Source: Pelagibius sp. Alg239-R121 (GTDB taxonomy: Bacteria > Pseudomonadota > Alphaproteobacteria > Kiloniellales > Kiloniellaceae). From it: a stretch of DNA of 64,000 bases. Positions 42,740 to 52,797 of the stretch are shown here, piece by piece. Position 1 is the first letter of the stretch, and each line of letters starts with the position of its first letter. The position numbers were made by a program, and so were the translations under genes. Below the pieces are notes generated by a model. That model searched no databases. It saw only the letters and a program-made list of their open reading frames with translations, and was not told where the DNA came from. The stretch lies in assembly GCF_947331435.1 (NCBI RefSeq), contig NZ_CAMZOF010000005.1, positions 496,001 to 560,000 of the forward strand. The letters are read 5' to 3'.

Positions 42740-43978
42740 TTGATTGAATTTTCAGGAATATCCAAACGACAAATCGATAGCTCGACGTCAATGGCTTCTA
42801 CGACGATGGTGGCGCTGTGTCTGGCATTGATTGCAACCACCATCGGCCAGACGGTTCTGTTTGTTATGGTTCCCGTAATTGGCGAAATCACTAAAATCGG
42901 ACTTGGCGGAATTAGCTTGGCCATAACGGCCGGTATTTTCGCGTTTACTATCGCGGCTCCAATGTGGGGACGGATCAGCGACAGCATTGGCCGGCGCAAA
43001 GTCATGCTATTTGGCTGCGCCGGTGTGGTCTTGGGACACGGGGGCGTTGCTCTGACAGTTGAGATGGCGGCGCGTGATCTCGCAGAACCGGACCTGTCAC
43101 TTGTCTTCTTGACAGCTTTCCGGCTGGTCCACGGTGTTTCAGCAGCGGCGCTCATGCCAATTGCCCAGGCCTGGGTTGCCGATATCCACGATGAGTCAGC
43201 GCATTTGTCAAAATTTGGCGTCCTGCGGCTGTCGATGACGGCAGGGCGACTCGCAGGTCCCCCCCTTGCAGCCGTCCTGATGCTTCTGGCGCCATTGACC
43301 CCTATCTACTTCCTCTGTGTTTTCGCGTTGGCCGCTTTTTTCCTTGTATCGATGTGCAGTGACCCGGAAAAGCGGCGGACAGCGGAACAATCGTCAAGCG
43401 GCAGCTCAACTACTGTTGCCGTTCCCCTGCTGCTTGCCGTTGTGGTCCTGCTGTCGCTAATGGTTGGACAGCTTCAGTTCACGATGGGACCTCACGTACA
43501 GGTGCGCCTAGGTCTTGATGCCGTCCACGCCAGCCAGTTTGTTGGGTTGCTCCTGACCGCCGCCGCCCTAGCGGCCCTGGCGGTTCAGGTCTTTGTGGTC
43601 AAGCACTTGCGGGATTGCGCACTCGGCACCCTGGTGGCCTCGAGTATGATTGCGAGTGGCGCAGTTGTGCTTGTGTTCTGGGGTGAGGCCCGTTTGCTGT
43701 TCGTCTTGGGGGCAATATTTGCGGGCACGGCCATGGCTGCCGCCCTGCCGGCCTGTGCAGCCCTTATCTCGGTGTCGGCAGCCCGGGATCGTCTTGGCAG
43801 GGTGATGGGCGCGTTCGGCTCAGCACAAACCATTGGCTACGCCATCGGCGCTGCCTTGGGCGGCCTCTACGATATTGCTCCTATGGTTTCTTTCGGTTTT
43901 TCGTTCTGCGCGCCGTTTATGGCTTTGCTGGTAACCTGCATTTTCGCGACGACCAAAAATCCCCTGTGTAAAATCTGA
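42740..43978 (+). CDS. MFS siderophore exporter, IucE/ShiF-like
   Basis: This is a major-facilitator protein of 412 residues with twelve helices and the MFS loop 2-3 motif MWGRISDSIGRRKVM (proton antiporter type). It is divergent from iucA, as is usual for aerobactin exporter genes (shiF, iucE), and shares the regulatory region with the Fur-box-like site. This suggests that it exports the newly made siderophore. TTG at 42740 gives the longest reading; ATG at 42791 (MASTTMVALC) gives a plainer first helix and could be the true start. No outer-membrane exporter is nearby. Confidence 0.82.
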   Translation: MIEFSGISKRQIDSSTSMASTTMVALCLALIATTIGQTVLFVMVPVIGEITKIGLGGISLAITAGIFAFTIAAPMWGRISDSIGRRKVMLFGCAGVVLGHGGVALTVEMAARDLAEPDLSLVFLTAFRLVHGVSAAALMPIAQAWVADIHDESAHLSKFGVLRLSMTAGRLAGPPLAAVLMLLAPLTPIYFLCVFALAAFFLVSMCSDPEKRRTAEQSSSGSSTTVAVPLLLAVVVLLSLMVGQLQFTMGPHVQVRLGLDAVHASQFVGLLLTAAALAALAVQVFVVKHLRDCALGTLVASSMIASGAVVLVFWGEARLLFVLGAIFAGTAMAAALPACAALISVSAARDRLGRVMGAFGSAQTIGYAIGAALGGLYDIAPMVSFGFSFCAPFMALLVTCIFATTKNPLCKI

Positions 43979-44187
43979 TCGTTGACACGCCTGCGCGCGC
44001 TGAGCGTCTAACACCCGTAGTACCAGAGTCTTTTTAACGTCGATGAAAGGTGTTTTTTACTACCGACTGACACTGCACCTTTGAGAAGCAAGTACAGTGA
44101 TTTCCTATGAAGATTGTCAATTCGCCGATGAACAACTACTGGTTTTGTCCGTGAAGTCAGCATTCGTCGAGTTCGTCGTCGAAGCTA

Positions 44188-44994
44188 CTACTCTGCGGCC
44201 AACCCATTGAATATAGGATCGAGCTTCAATTCACTGGTCAGATCTTTTGCGGCCTGGATAAGGACGTCCCGATACATCGGAAAATTGGATTGGGCGTCCT
44301 GCTTGGGCGCAATGAGGCAAACAGTCGCTACGCAGTGTCCATTGCTTTCATTGATGGGAGCCGCGAAACAGTGTGTGTAAGTGTCGGCTACACTGTCGAA
44401 AGAAAAAAACCCCTCTGCATGGGCAGCTCGAATGCTCGTAATATAGTCCGATTTGTCCAGGTGCGTGCCGTCGGGCAGTACAAAGTCCTCATCAGGAACA
44501 AACTCGAGAATTTCAGTGTCAGTCATATGTCCAAGAAGCAGACGCCCCGATGCCGTCCATGGAATTGGGATCCTTTCTCCAACGTCCGCACTGATCCTAA
44601 ACTGGCGGCTCCCCTCGTTCATCATGACTACCGTATATTTATTACCGTCAATCATGCACAGTTGAGAGGTCTCGCGGGTCCTATCCGTAAGACGTTCCAG
44701 CACAGGTAGGGCCAGTCGGGTCAGGTCAAAATTATCGAGATAGCCTAAACCCCAAAAATGTAGCTTGCGCCCCAAAAAAACGCGACCTTCGTCGTCTGTG
44801 CGCTCCAGCACACCGAGGCCTGTCAGAATCCCCACTAACTCGTAAACAGACGATTTTGGTGCTTCCATGCCCACAGCGATTTCAAAAGGGCGCTTGGGCT
44901 CCTTGCCTGCGTGCAGATAATCAATAATTGCAAATGCGCGTTCCAACCCGCGGGCTCGGCTCTTTTTGGCCGGTTTGGTGTCATCATCGCGCAT
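44188..44994 (-). CDS. IclR-family transcriptional regulator
   Basis: This 268-residue regulator has an N-terminal winged helix-turn-helix (about 14-75, with ERAFAIIDYL and the recognition-helix region APKSSVYELVGILTGLGVLE) and a C-terminal IclR effector domain (IPWTASGRLLLGH). It is the last gene of the ABC importer operon, following the RidA gene by 47 bp, so autoregulation with the transporter is probable. The operator may be the repeat at 48435-48476, whose TTCCA/TGGAA arms resemble IclR sites. The ligand is presumably the imported amino acid-like compound or a product of it. Confidence 0.92.
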   Translation of the reverse strand: MRDDDTKPAKKSRARGLERAFAIIDYLHAGKEPKRPFEIAVGMEAPKSSVYELVGILTGLGVLERTDDEGRVFLGRKLHFWGLGYLDNFDLTRLALPVLERLTDRTRETSQLCMIDGNKYTVVMMNEGSRQFRISADVGERIPIPWTASGRLLLGHMTDTEILEFVPDEDFVLPDGTHLDKSDYITSIRAAHAEGFFSFDSVADTYTHCFAAPINESNGHCVATVCLIAPKQDAQSNFPMYRDVLIQAAKDLTSELKLDPIFNGLAAE

Positions 44995-45041
44995 TTCATT
45001 TCCTTAAATATTCAGCATTCAGCCAATATAGAGCCCTGCGA

Positions 45042-45431
45042 TCAGCTTGTCTTGCGGTAAGCAATACAGTCAACTTCAACCTTGCAATCGACTACCATTG
45101 CCGACTGAACGCAGGCTCTTGCTGGTGGGTTCTCGCCAAAATACTCAGCAAACACTTTGTTAAAGCTCCAAAAATCCCTTGGATCGTCCAGCCAAACCCC
45201 GATACGCATGATATCGGCGATGGAGTAGCCGGCATTCTCCAGAATCTCTACTAAATTTCTGATCGCCTGATGCGCCTGTGGGACGATACCCCCGTCGATC
45301 ACTTCGCCACTCACCATCGGCGTCTGGCCGGACACATACAACCATCCTTCGGCTTCAGTGGCTTGGGCAAATGGCAGAACCTGCTGACCAGACCCTTTGG
45401 ACTCGTTTAGACCGTGCCTCTTAATCGTCAT
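45042..45431 (-). CDS. RidA-family (YjgF/YER057c) protein
   Basis: This protein of 129 residues has the RidA trimer fold. The conserved Arg of the family appears in ARACVQSAMV near the C-terminus, and the usual VSGQTPMV is present at about 33-40. RidA hydrolyses reactive enamines/imines released by PLP enzymes. In a polar amino acid ABC importer operon it suggests that the imported compound is degraded by a PLP enzyme or is itself an imine-former. It lies 9 bp from the ATPase gene and 47 bp from the IclR gene. Confidence 0.92.
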   Translation of the reverse strand: MTIKRHGLNESKGSGQQVLPFAQATEAEGWLYVSGQTPMVSGEVIDGGIVPQAHQAIRNLVEILENAGYSIADIMRIGVWLDDPRDFWSFNKVFAEYFGENPPARACVQSAMVVDCKVEVDCIAYRKTS

Positions 45432-45440
45432 GTTTTCTCC

Positions 45441-46211
45441 TCACGAAAACTTTGAGCTTTTCAGGAATGCCGCAAGCCGCTCGGATTTTGGTTGTCTAAA
45501 GAGCTGGTCAGGCGGCCCTTCTTCACCAATTCGGCCATCATCCATGAAAATCACCTTGCTTGAGACATCATGTGCGAACTGCATTTCATGGGTGACAAGC
45601 AGCATGGTCATTCCGTCTTTGGCTAGATCACGAACAACTGACAGAACCTCGTTCACCAGTTCCGGGTCCAGTGCAGATGTCACTTCGTCAAATAGCATCA
45701 GTTGTGGGTTCATTGCGATAGCGCGCGCTATCGCGACCCTTTGTTGCTGTCCCCCTGATAGTTGCCCAGGGTAATGGTCGCGCCGAGCGAGCATGCCAAC
45801 TCGTTCAAGCCATTTTTCTGCAACGGAATGCGCTTCGTCCTTTTTCATGCGCCGTGTCTTGATAAGGCCCAGCATGACATTGTGCATCGCAGTCATATGC
45901 GGAAACAGATTGAAATGCTGGAACGCCATACCGGTCATAGCGCGCTGGCGCGCAATTTCTCTTTCGGAAAGCCGCACCCGTTTGCCATTTTTTTTTGTGT
46001 AGCCTATCTGTTCACCGGCCACCGCGACGACACCGTCCTCGTATTCTTCAAGCAGGTTTACACAACGCAACAGCGTGGTCTTTCCGGAGCCGCTGGACCC
46101 AATAAGGCTTACAACATCGCCTTGGTGCATTGTGAGGTTGATGCCTTTCAGAACTTCCAGGGCGCCAAAACGTTTGTGCAGATCTACTATTTCTAAGACC
46201 GGTGATGACAT
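45441..46211 (-). CDS. Polar amino acid ABC transporter ATP-binding protein
   Basis: This 256-residue ATPase belongs to the HisP/GlnQ branch. Walker A GSSGSGKT is at 38-45, the signature LSGGQQQRV lies near 150 and Walker B with [11 protein letters not shown] follows, then the switch His (VTHEM). It sits 9 bp after the second permease. The [10 protein letters not shown] run and short length mark it as an amino acid importer ATPase rather than the PotA type found at 3976. Confidence 0.94.
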   Translation of the reverse strand: MSSPVLEIVDLHKRFGALEVLKGINLTMHQGDVVSLIGSSGSGKTTLLRCVNLLEEYEDGVVAVAGEQIGYTKKNGKRVRLSEREIARQRAMTGMAFQHFNLFPHMTAMHNVMLGLIKTRRMKKDEAHSVAEKWLERVGMLARRDHYPGQLSGGQQQRVAIARAIAMNPQLMLFDEVTSALDPELVNEVLSVVRDLAKDGMTMLLVTHEMQFAHDVSSKVIFMDDGRIGEEGPPDQLFRQPKSERLAAFLKSSKFS

Positions 46212-46220
46212 CTGGAAACC

Positions 46221-46883
46221 TTAGGTGGGGATTGCAATTTTTCTCTCGACAATGCGCCCGGCCTTTTCAATCACGAAATTGATCAGGAAGAAGACAAAGC
46301 CAGCAAAAAAATACAGCTCCAAGCTGAGATATGTCCGGGAGATCACTTGCTGTACGGATAGCAGCAACTCAACAACCCCGATGATCGACAGAAGCGTCGA
46401 CGCTTTGACAATTTCGGTGGCCGTGTTGACCCAGGTGGGAAGGATCTGACGCAGGGCTTGTGGCAACAGCACTGAAAAGAACGTGGTCCGAAACGTCAAT
46501 CCGATTGATTTTGCGGCTTCAGTCTGACCTGGCGGAATGGCTTGCAAAGCACCACGCACGATCTCTCCTACGTGCGAGCTGCAAAAGAGCATCAGCGCAA
46601 AGATGCCGGCCTGAAAGGCCGTTAGCTGGAGGCCAATCACCGAAAGGATATAGAAGCACGCCAGAATCAGCACAAAGACGGGCGTTCCGCGCAGAAAATC
46701 GGAGTAAACACGAACAAAAAACCGGACAATTCGACCGCCGTAAGACAGCAGCAACCCGACGCCAACGCCCAGAGCCGTACCAAACAGAATTGAGAGACCT
46801 GAGATTAAAAGCGTGTTGGCGATACCATCGAGGATCGGCCAGCGTGCGGCCCAAATAGCATCAAATGCCCGAACTATTTCCAT
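46221..46883 (-). CDS. Polar amino acid ABC transporter permease (second)
   Basis: This is an inner-membrane permease of 220 residues of the HisM/GlnP branch with about five helices and the EAA loop (QTEAAKSIGLTFRTTFFSVLLPQALRQILP, about 130-160). It forms a heterodimer with the permease encoded 9 bp upstream. The unusually compact spacing across the operon suggests a single transcript. Substrate unknown; the associated RidA suggests an amino acid-like compound. Confidence 0.93.
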   Translation of the reverse strand: MEIVRAFDAIWAARWPILDGIANTLLISGLSILFGTALGVGVGLLLSYGGRIVRFFVRVYSDFLRGTPVFVLILACFYILSVIGLQLTAFQAGIFALMLFCSSHVGEIVRGALQAIPPGQTEAAKSIGLTFRTTFFSVLLPQALRQILPTWVNTATEIVKASTLLSIIGVVELLLSVQQVISRTYLSLELYFFAGFVFFLINFVIEKAGRIVERKIAIPT

Positions 46884-46892
46884 GGATTCGGC

Positions 46893-47555
46893 CTATCTAG
46901 GGATCGCAAGGCGTGTTTCGACTTGCCGTAGGACAGCTGCAATCACGTAGCAGGCCAATACATACATCAAGCTGGCGATCATCCAGGTTTCGATCACTCG
47001 GAATGTTTCGACATTTATCTTGCGCGCATAAAACGTAAGCTCCGGCACAGCAATGGCCGCGGCCAGCGAGGTATCCTTGAAAAGCGAGATGAAATTGTTG
47101 CTGAGAGACGGAAGCACATTCCGGAACATGACTGGAATTATGAGATTAAGCTTCGTCCCGAATTCGGTCAGTCCGATCGACAATCCTGCCTCTCGAAGGC
47201 CGGTCGGCAATGCAATGAGACCAGCCCGAAAAACCTCGGTCAGGTAGGCCCCGGAATAAACTGAAAGCGTTACAATAAACGATTCTATCTTGCCAAAGCG
47301 GATGCCCAGCTGTGGCAAGGCGAAGAAGGTAAAAAGGATCAATACGAGAATCGGTGTATTCCGGATCGCAGAAACATAGCCTGCTGACACCCAGCGGATC
47401 GCTCTGTTTTTTGATAACATCCCGAAGGCGGCCAACAGACCAATAAAACAACCAATGGCGATGGAGATGACTGCCAGGATCAGACCTAATCCAAGACCCG
47501 ACATCAGTAGGTCAAAGTCACGCCACACCGCCGCAAAGTTGAAATTATAGTCCAT
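46893..47555 (-). CDS. Polar amino acid ABC transporter permease (first)
   Basis: This permease of 220 residues is of the same HisQ/HisM type as the next gene, with the EAA-loop region REAGLSIGLTEFGTKLNLIIPVMFRNVLPSLSNN. The two permeases are the same length but clearly distinct in sequence, as in histidine and arginine importers. It follows the binding-protein gene by 27 bp. Confidence 0.93.
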   Translation of the reverse strand: MDYNFNFAAVWRDFDLLMSGLGLGLILAVISIAIGCFIGLLAAFGMLSKNRAIRWVSAGYVSAIRNTPILVLILFTFFALPQLGIRFGKIESFIVTLSVYSGAYLTEVFRAGLIALPTGLREAGLSIGLTEFGTKLNLIIPVMFRNVLPSLSNNFISLFKDTSLAAAIAVPELTFYARKINVETFRVIETWMIASLMYVLACYVIAAVLRQVETRLAIPR

Positions 47556-47582
47556 TGAAAGCCCTCGGGGAATTCGCGCCGA

Positions 47583-48416
47583 TTACTTGAATTCGACGGG
47601 GAAACCGATCTTCGGTGGTGACAGTTCTGCACCGAACCATTTTTTGAAAGATGCGGCATAGGTATTAAATTCCACCCCGGTCATTGCTTCGTGCAGAACG
47701 GAGTTCACGAAATTCAGCCAGCGTTGATCGCCTGGCTTGACTGCACAGCTGTAGCTTTGCGGGTTCCACCCATAGCCTGCATCAAGGTAGCGATCTGGAT
47801 TTTGTGCTATAAACCAGCTCAGCGAGGACTGGTCGGTTGCTGCCGCTGCCGAACGCCCGGAGTTAAGCGCCTGATACATCAGATCAACGCTTTCATATTG
47901 ATCAACTGAAGCTTCGGGAAGTGCGGCGTGAACCATTTCCTCTGCGTACACGTTCTGCAAAACCGACACCGTGACGTCGTCTCCTGCCGCCAGAAGCTCT
48001 GCGTGATTTGCATAGTCACCGTTGGCCATCAACATCAAGCCGACACCTTCACGGTAATAGGGATGCGTGAATTCAACCTGCTGAGCGCGACCGGCCGTTA
48101 CGGTCATGAACTGGCAAGTGACATCTACTTTGTCAGTGGCCAGATTCGGAATTCGCGCATCACCTGACTGGTTCACGAATTCGATCTTGGTCGGGTCATC
48201 AAACAGGCCCTTCGCAATCAAGCGAAGCATATCAATGTCAAAACCAACCAGTTCGTTGTTTTCGTCTTTGAAGTGCCACGGAGCGTTAGTGCTGCCCGAA
48301 CCGGCGATCAAGTAACCGCGGTCCAGCACGTCCTGCAACTTGTCTGCAAGTGCGATGCTGCCCGACGAGCAAAGAACGAGGGCGGCCATTCCGAATGTTG
48401 ACAGTTTCCTCAGCAT
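47583..48416 (-). CDS. Amino acid ABC transporter substrate-binding protein
   Basis: This is a periplasmic binding protein of 277 residues in the family 3 (HisJ/GlnH) fold. It has an N-terminal signal peptide (cleavage near ALA-DK), the typical LVGFDIDMLRLIAKGLF stretch and a C-terminal KKWFGAEL close. Strong Shine-Dalgarno (GAGGAGG) before the ATG at 48416. First gene of the operon that runs through two permeases, ATPase, RidA and IclR. An inverted repeat at 48435-48476 lies right upstream and probably regulates it. Confidence 0.93.
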   Translation of the reverse strand: MLRKLSTFGMAALVLCSSGSIALADKLQDVLDRGYLIAGSGSTNAPWHFKDENNELVGFDIDMLRLIAKGLFDDPTKIEFVNQSGDARIPNLATDKVDVTCQFMTVTAGRAQQVEFTHPYYREGVGLMLMANGDYANHAELLAAGDDVTVSVLQNVYAEEMVHAALPEASVDQYESVDLMYQALNSGRSAAAATDQSSLSWFIAQNPDRYLDAGYGWNPQSYSCAVKPGDQRWLNFVNSVLHEAMTGVEFNTYAASFKKWFGAELSPPKIGFPVEFK

Positions 48417-48434
48417 AATTTCCTCCTCATTTAT

Positions 48435-48476
48435 CTATTCCACTATTATGGACTTAAACACATTATTATGGAATAG
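48435..48476. promoter_or_regulatory. Inverted repeat, candidate IclR operator before amino acid importer operon
   Basis: CTATTCCA (48435-48442) and TGGAATAG (48469-48476) are perfect inverted arms spaced 26 bp, and within them two similar direct repeats (ACTATTATGG and ATTATTATGG) occur. The TTCCA/TGGAA arms resemble IclR-family sites. The arms start 18 bp upstream of the binding-protein gene, so bound protein would block transcription. The rest of 48417-48792 holds no gene. Confidence 0.5.
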
Positions 48477-48792
48477 AGGCTGTCTCGCTGTGATGCCTTT
48501 GTCAACAAAAACCGGATTGTGTTGACTGCAGGGGGCGGCTTGGCACCGAATACTTCGGCCGCGATGTTCACGCGGCAAAGTTTGAGCGATGCGCAACCTC
48601 GTGTGCGATACGCTTGTGCGCACCAGTTGCTCGAGGGTAGTTTTCTGATGCTTGACGCACTTGCGCACCCTGAGGATTTGTGGGCAATAAGCTATGCGTC
48701 AGGAGGTCAAACTGGGTCTAAAGTTGCGTAGATTGCGCTAATTTCAGGCGCGAATGTTCAAGCTTTTGTGTGTCGAAGGATGTTGTAAGTAG

Positions 48793-49785
48793 TTGATAGA
48801 TATTGAGAAAATGTTTTCCGTTGCGCCCATGATGGATTGGACCGACCGGCATTGCCGGGTGTTCCATAGGCAATTGACACGCCGGACTTTGCTTTACAGC
48901 GAAATGGTCCCGGCCGGTGCGATTGTGCATGGCGACAGGGATCGTTTTCTGGCGTTTGATGCCAGCGAGCATCCTGTGGCGCTGCAAGTGGGGGGCTCGG
49001 ATCCGGCGGATCTGGAGCTTTGTGCAAAGGTTGCGGCCGAATATGGCTACGACGAGATCAATCTCAATGTGGGGTGCCCGAGCGACCGGGTGCAGCGCGG
49101 CCGGTTCGGCGCCTGCTTAATGGCCGAGCCGGATCTGGTGGCCCGTTGTGTTGAAGCCATGAAGCGGGCTCCGATTGAGGTGAGCGTGAAAACCCGGATT
49201 GGGATCGACGAACGAGATTCCTATGAGGAACTCCAAGCCTTTGTCGAAGCTATTGCGGGCACCGGTTGCACGACCGTTATCGTCCATGCCCGCAAAGCTT
49301 GGTTAAGCGGCTTGAGTCCAAAGCAGAATCGCGAGGTTCCGCCGCTGCGCTACGATGTTGTCTATCGGCTGAAACGGGACAATCCGGACCTGACCATCGT
49401 CCTGAACGGCGGCGTACAGGATCTGGATCAATCTCTCACGCATCTGGAACAGGTCGATGGCGTCATGGTTGGACGCGCGGCTTATCAGTCGCCCTATATT
49501 CTGGCCGATGCGGACCAAACGATTTTTGGCGAAGATCGCCCAGTCGCCAGCCGCGCCGAGATCGTACTGGCACTTTTGCCCTATGCCGAGCAGCTGGCTT
49601 CTCAAGGCATCGCAATTAAGCATCTGACGCGGCACATCCTGGGGCTCTTCAACGGCGAGCCGGGCGCACGGCTTTGGCGGCGGTATCTGAGTGAGAACGC
49701 CCACCATTCCGGTGCCGGACCACAAGTTATTCTTAATGCGCTGGAGCGGGTCCACGCGGTCCAGGAAGGCCGTGCAGCAGCATGA
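48793..49785 (+). CDS. dusA: tRNA-dihydrouridine synthase A
   Basis: This FMN enzyme of 330 residues reduces uridine in the D-loop of tRNA. Diagnostic stretches are [14 protein letters not shown] near the start, the active-site [12 protein letters not shown] with its catalytic cysteine, GACLM, and [17 protein letters not shown], which place it in the DusA group. TTG at 48793 is the longest start; ATG at 48811 ([10 protein letters not shown]) is equally possible. Core housekeeping gene, isolated on both sides from its neighbours. Confidence 0.92.
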   Translation: MIDIEKMFSVAPMMDWTDRHCRVFHRQLTRRTLLYSEMVPAGAIVHGDRDRFLAFDASEHPVALQVGGSDPADLELCAKVAAEYGYDEINLNVGCPSDRVQRGRFGACLMAEPDLVARCVEAMKRAPIEVSVKTRIGIDERDSYEELQAFVEAIAGTGCTTVIVHARKAWLSGLSPKQNREVPPLRYDVVYRLKRDNPDLTIVLNGGVQDLDQSLTHLEQVDGVMVGRAAYQSPYILADADQTIFGEDRPVASRAEIVLALLPYAEQLASQGIAIKHLTRHILGLFNGEPGARLWRRYLSENAHHSGAGPQVILNALERVHAVQEGRAAA

Positions 49786-50037
49786 CCGGTCATTTTCGCG
49801 CTGGGAAGCACGGAGTTACTGGAAAATAATCGACTGGCACCGCAAGGACTATGTTAAGGAGACCTGTGCAAAGCTGAGCCTGGGGCTGATGTTTTTCAGG
49901 ACCAAGTAGGGTTTTCTGCCGACGGCCGATATACCGTCAGTTAAGGGCGATTTTCAGGCTTACCGGTTCTACCGGCAGAGTTGCTTCGACGGCCTGACAC
50001 GAGGGTAAGAGGTGCTGCAGGCACCGCGGGGATTTTT

Positions 50038-51507
50038 ATGACCAGTGTCCGGATGTCATTACTGATTTCCCTGGCGGAGAAGTACTCCGTCACGGTCATC
50101 AATATCGGCTCCACCCTCATCATCGCGCGGCTGCTGTCGCCAGAAGAGATCGGGGTTTACTCAGTCGGTATGGCCTTTGTTGCCGTGGCCCATACTCTGC
50201 GTGATTTCGGAATTGGCAACTATCTGATCCAGGAAAAAGAACTGACGCAAGACCGGATCCGGACGGCTGCCGGCATCACACTGCTGCTGGCGTGGTCATT
50301 GGCGCTGTTGCTGGCGTTAGGTAGCGGCTGGATCGCAGACTTTTATAACAAGCCGGAAACACGCTCGGTGATGCTGATCCTGAGCCTTAGTTTTGTGGTG
50401 ATTCCTTTTAGTTCGCCAACTCTGGCGCTGCTCAGGCGCAACATGTCTTTCAAAGCGCTCTATCAGATCAGGATTATCAGCGCGGTGATCCACTCCACGG
50501 TAGCCGTGGTTCTGGCCTGGCAGGGCTACAGTTTCGCGAGTCTCGCCTGGGCTTCGCTGGCCGGCGTGACGACGACGGCGATTATTGCCGCGCTCCACCG
50601 GCCTGGGCAGCGTATCATCTGGCCGAATTTTGTTGAGTGGCGCCGGGTTGCGTCGTTCGGCAGTAAGTCGAGCATTGAGGCCCTCATCACCGAGATCGGT
50701 CAAAACGCGGTAGACATCATTGCAGGACGCATGCTGGGCTTTACCGCTGTTGGTATCTTCAGCCGGGCCAAAGGCTTGGTTTCAATGTTCGAACGCGAGT
50801 TTACCAATGCGGTGATTCAGGTCGCCTTTCCGGCCTTTGCGTCCGGGCATCGCGCAGGGTTGGACCTCAAGGCTCCCTATCTCAAGGCAATCGGCACTCT
50901 GACGGTTTTTGCCTGGCCCTTTTACGCGTTTCTTGCGCTGATGGCCTATCCGATTATCCGGATCATGTTCGGTGATCAGTGGGATGCGGCTGTCCCGCTG
51001 GTCCAAATCCTCGCAGTTGGCGGCATGATAACGGCCCTTTGGTCGTTGGCCGGTCAGGTTCTGCTTGGAATGGGCAAGATCGATCAGCTTTTAAAGGCGC
51101 GCGTCATCACTTTGACGGTTCGGGTCATCTGTATTGTCTGGGCGGCCAATTACAGCATCGCGCATGTTGCAGCGAGCCAGGTTGTTTATTTTGTCCTGGG
51201 ATACTTTGTCTTTTTCCAGTTCCTCAAACCGCTTCTCAAGTTCAGTCATACGGACATGATCTTAGCGACCTGGAAAAGCCTGCTGGTGACTCTGTCGAGT
51301 TCTATCGTTCCAGCCTTTGCGCTCTTCTATATGCAGCCTGGCCCTGGCAACCTTTGGATGCCATTGCTGGTTGGTTCCTTTGGAATGGGCGTGGGCTGGC
51401 TCGCCGGGATCTACGGTTTCAATCACAGCTTTAGTGATGAAATAACCAATGCTGTGCGGCTTGCAATCGAACGCATGAGAGGTGGCACCCAAGGCTCTTC
51501 AAACTGA
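50038..51507 (+). CDS. Polysaccharide flippase, MOP superfamily (Wzx-like)
   Basis: This 489-residue protein has about 12-14 membrane helices and the layout of oligosaccharide flippases (polysaccharide biosynthesis protein family, RfbX/Wzx or WzxC-like). It carries an N-terminal charged stretch and typical run IARLLSPEEIGVYSVG. The ATG at 50038 follows a GGGGAT site; the frame stays open to 49981 but adds only a poor leader. It moves lipid-linked saccharide units across the inner membrane. Downstream (reverse strand) come a PP-loop ATPase, a methyltransferase and a pyruvyltransferase-like protein, so it is part of a small surface glycan islet. No glycosyltransferases occur in the window. Confidence 0.88.
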   Translation: MTSVRMSLLISLAEKYSVTVINIGSTLIIARLLSPEEIGVYSVGMAFVAVAHTLRDFGIGNYLIQEKELTQDRIRTAAGITLLLAWSLALLLALGSGWIADFYNKPETRSVMLILSLSFVVIPFSSPTLALLRRNMSFKALYQIRIISAVIHSTVAVVLAWQGYSFASLAWASLAGVTTTAIIAALHRPGQRIIWPNFVEWRRVASFGSKSSIEALITEIGQNAVDIIAGRMLGFTAVGIFSRAKGLVSMFEREFTNAVIQVAFPAFASGHRAGLDLKAPYLKAIGTLTVFAWPFYAFLALMAYPIIRIMFGDQWDAAVPLVQILAVGGMITALWSLAGQVLLGMGKIDQLLKARVITLTVRVICIVWAANYSIAHVAASQVVYFVLGYFVFFQFLKPLLKFSHTDMILATWKSLLVTLSSSIVPAFALFYMQPGPGNLWMPLLVGSFGMGVGWLAGIYGFNHSFSDEITNAVRLAIERMRGGTQGSSN

Positions 51508-51552
51508 CCTGTATTTGGCTGAGGTCAGTTGCCGAGTGCGCCGGAATCTGCG

Positions 51553-52797
51553 CTACGAATGCGCGAGAAGCTGTTTGGCGTTCTTTCGAATCTTATCAAA
51601 CAACAGCTGCCAATCACCATTGAGAATCAAGCGGAACCCATTTCGGAGCTTCGGCTTAACGATCTGTGCCGTATCCCGGTACGGGCGTTTGATTTTGTAC
51701 AGGAACACGGCCCTTTCAATCGCATCGAGCCAAGCGCCTTTTCTGCCTTTCTCCTTTGCGTATCGGATGACCGATTCCATCTCCATACAGTGAACGTTAC
51801 TGCGGAAACGGACGCCCTTGATTTGATCGACTTTCAGAGGTGTGTCGAAACAAGGCGGGTTTTCTGAGCCAACCGCAAGAAAATTGAGGCGTGTGCGGAT
51901 ACACTTTTCGCAGGAGCCGCAATTTTTATGGGTTTCCTTGCCTTCCCAGCAAACCTTGACGACACGCTCTGCCGTCGCATGCCGGGCAATTTCCTCCACT
52001 TTCTGGGTGCGGCTGTAGCCCGCACCGTCATGTACGACCCTAAAGCCGTCACCGGAGAGCAGATAATCAGTCGCCGGGTTTGAACCCCAGGGCAGCAGAA
52101 GGGCGTCGTAGGGTTCAGAGCTGCCGGCCAATCCAAAGCCAAATTCGTGGGCGTAGTTGTGCATGCAACAGGCCAACTGCGAAAGGAAACTGTCTTCCCA
52201 AATCTGAAGGTCGACTTCTTTCAGGTTGGTTCTGATAATCCGAACATCGACCCCTAACTCGTCGAGCAGGGGGGTCGTCCGTTCGACCAGTGCATCAAGC
52301 TGGCTGCTGTTGTTCAGTGGGACATCGAAGCCGTGGACCATCAGAACCGATTTCTTCAGACCGTAGGAGCCGGTTCCCAATCGATCGCCAGTGTGTCTGA
52401 GAAGCGTAAAGGTCGAATCGACGCCCCCCGAAAAGGCTGCGATTGCATCATTTTTCAACGGCAGATGCGTTTGCTCAACGGATCGTTCCGGAATTATTTT
52501 TATTTTTCTGTAAAGCGGCTGTTTCCAGAGGCGCCAAGCCTCCTGAAATTCATTCAAATTGCGCAGCGCACTCACGCTCATCGCGCCATGAACGTGGATA
52601 TCCTGCTCTGTGCGCATGGCGTAAAATAAAATACCCATGACAAAGCCGTCGAGCACCACCGGTTCCGGGACATTCTTTTGAGATACCAGATCGAAGAAGA
52701 TTTCGACGTCGGATCTTTCCGGATCCGTCAGGTTCTCAAGACGCATTGTCCGCCTTGTACCGTCATCTGTGGTTTGTTGTGTTACCTGTAAATCCAT
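51553..52797 (-). CDS. PP-loop ATPase (adenine nucleotide alpha-hydrolase-like) of glycan islet
   Basis: This is a 414-residue protein with the PP-loop pyrophosphatase motif SGGVDST in the first half and a downstream cysteine knuckle CGSCEKCIRTRLNF that may bind Zn. Similar folds occur in ExsB/QueC-, GuaA- and TilS-type ligases. Here the two ends do not match any one of those, and the context is surface glycan genes. It may activate a substrate by adenylation for amidation or modification of a sugar. ATG at 52797 is preferred; GTG seven codons upstream is possible. I could not assign a known substrate. Confidence 0.75.
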   Translation of the reverse strand: MDLQVTQQTTDDGTRRTMRLENLTDPERSDVEIFFDLVSQKNVPEPVVLDGFVMGILFYAMRTEQDIHVHGAMSVSALRNLNEFQEAWRLWKQPLYRKIKIIPERSVEQTHLPLKNDAIAAFSGGVDSTFTLLRHTGDRLGTGSYGLKKSVLMVHGFDVPLNNSSQLDALVERTTPLLDELGVDVRIIRTNLKEVDLQIWEDSFLSQLACCMHNYAHEFGFGLAGSSEPYDALLLPWGSNPATDYLLSGDGFRVVHDGAGYSRTQKVEEIARHATAERVVKVCWEGKETHKNCGSCEKCIRTRLNFLAVGSENPPCFDTPLKVDQIKGVRFRSNVHCMEMESVIRYAKEKGRKGAWLDAIERAVFLYKIKRPYRDTAQIVKPKLRNGFRLILNGDWQLLFDKIRKNAKQLLAHS

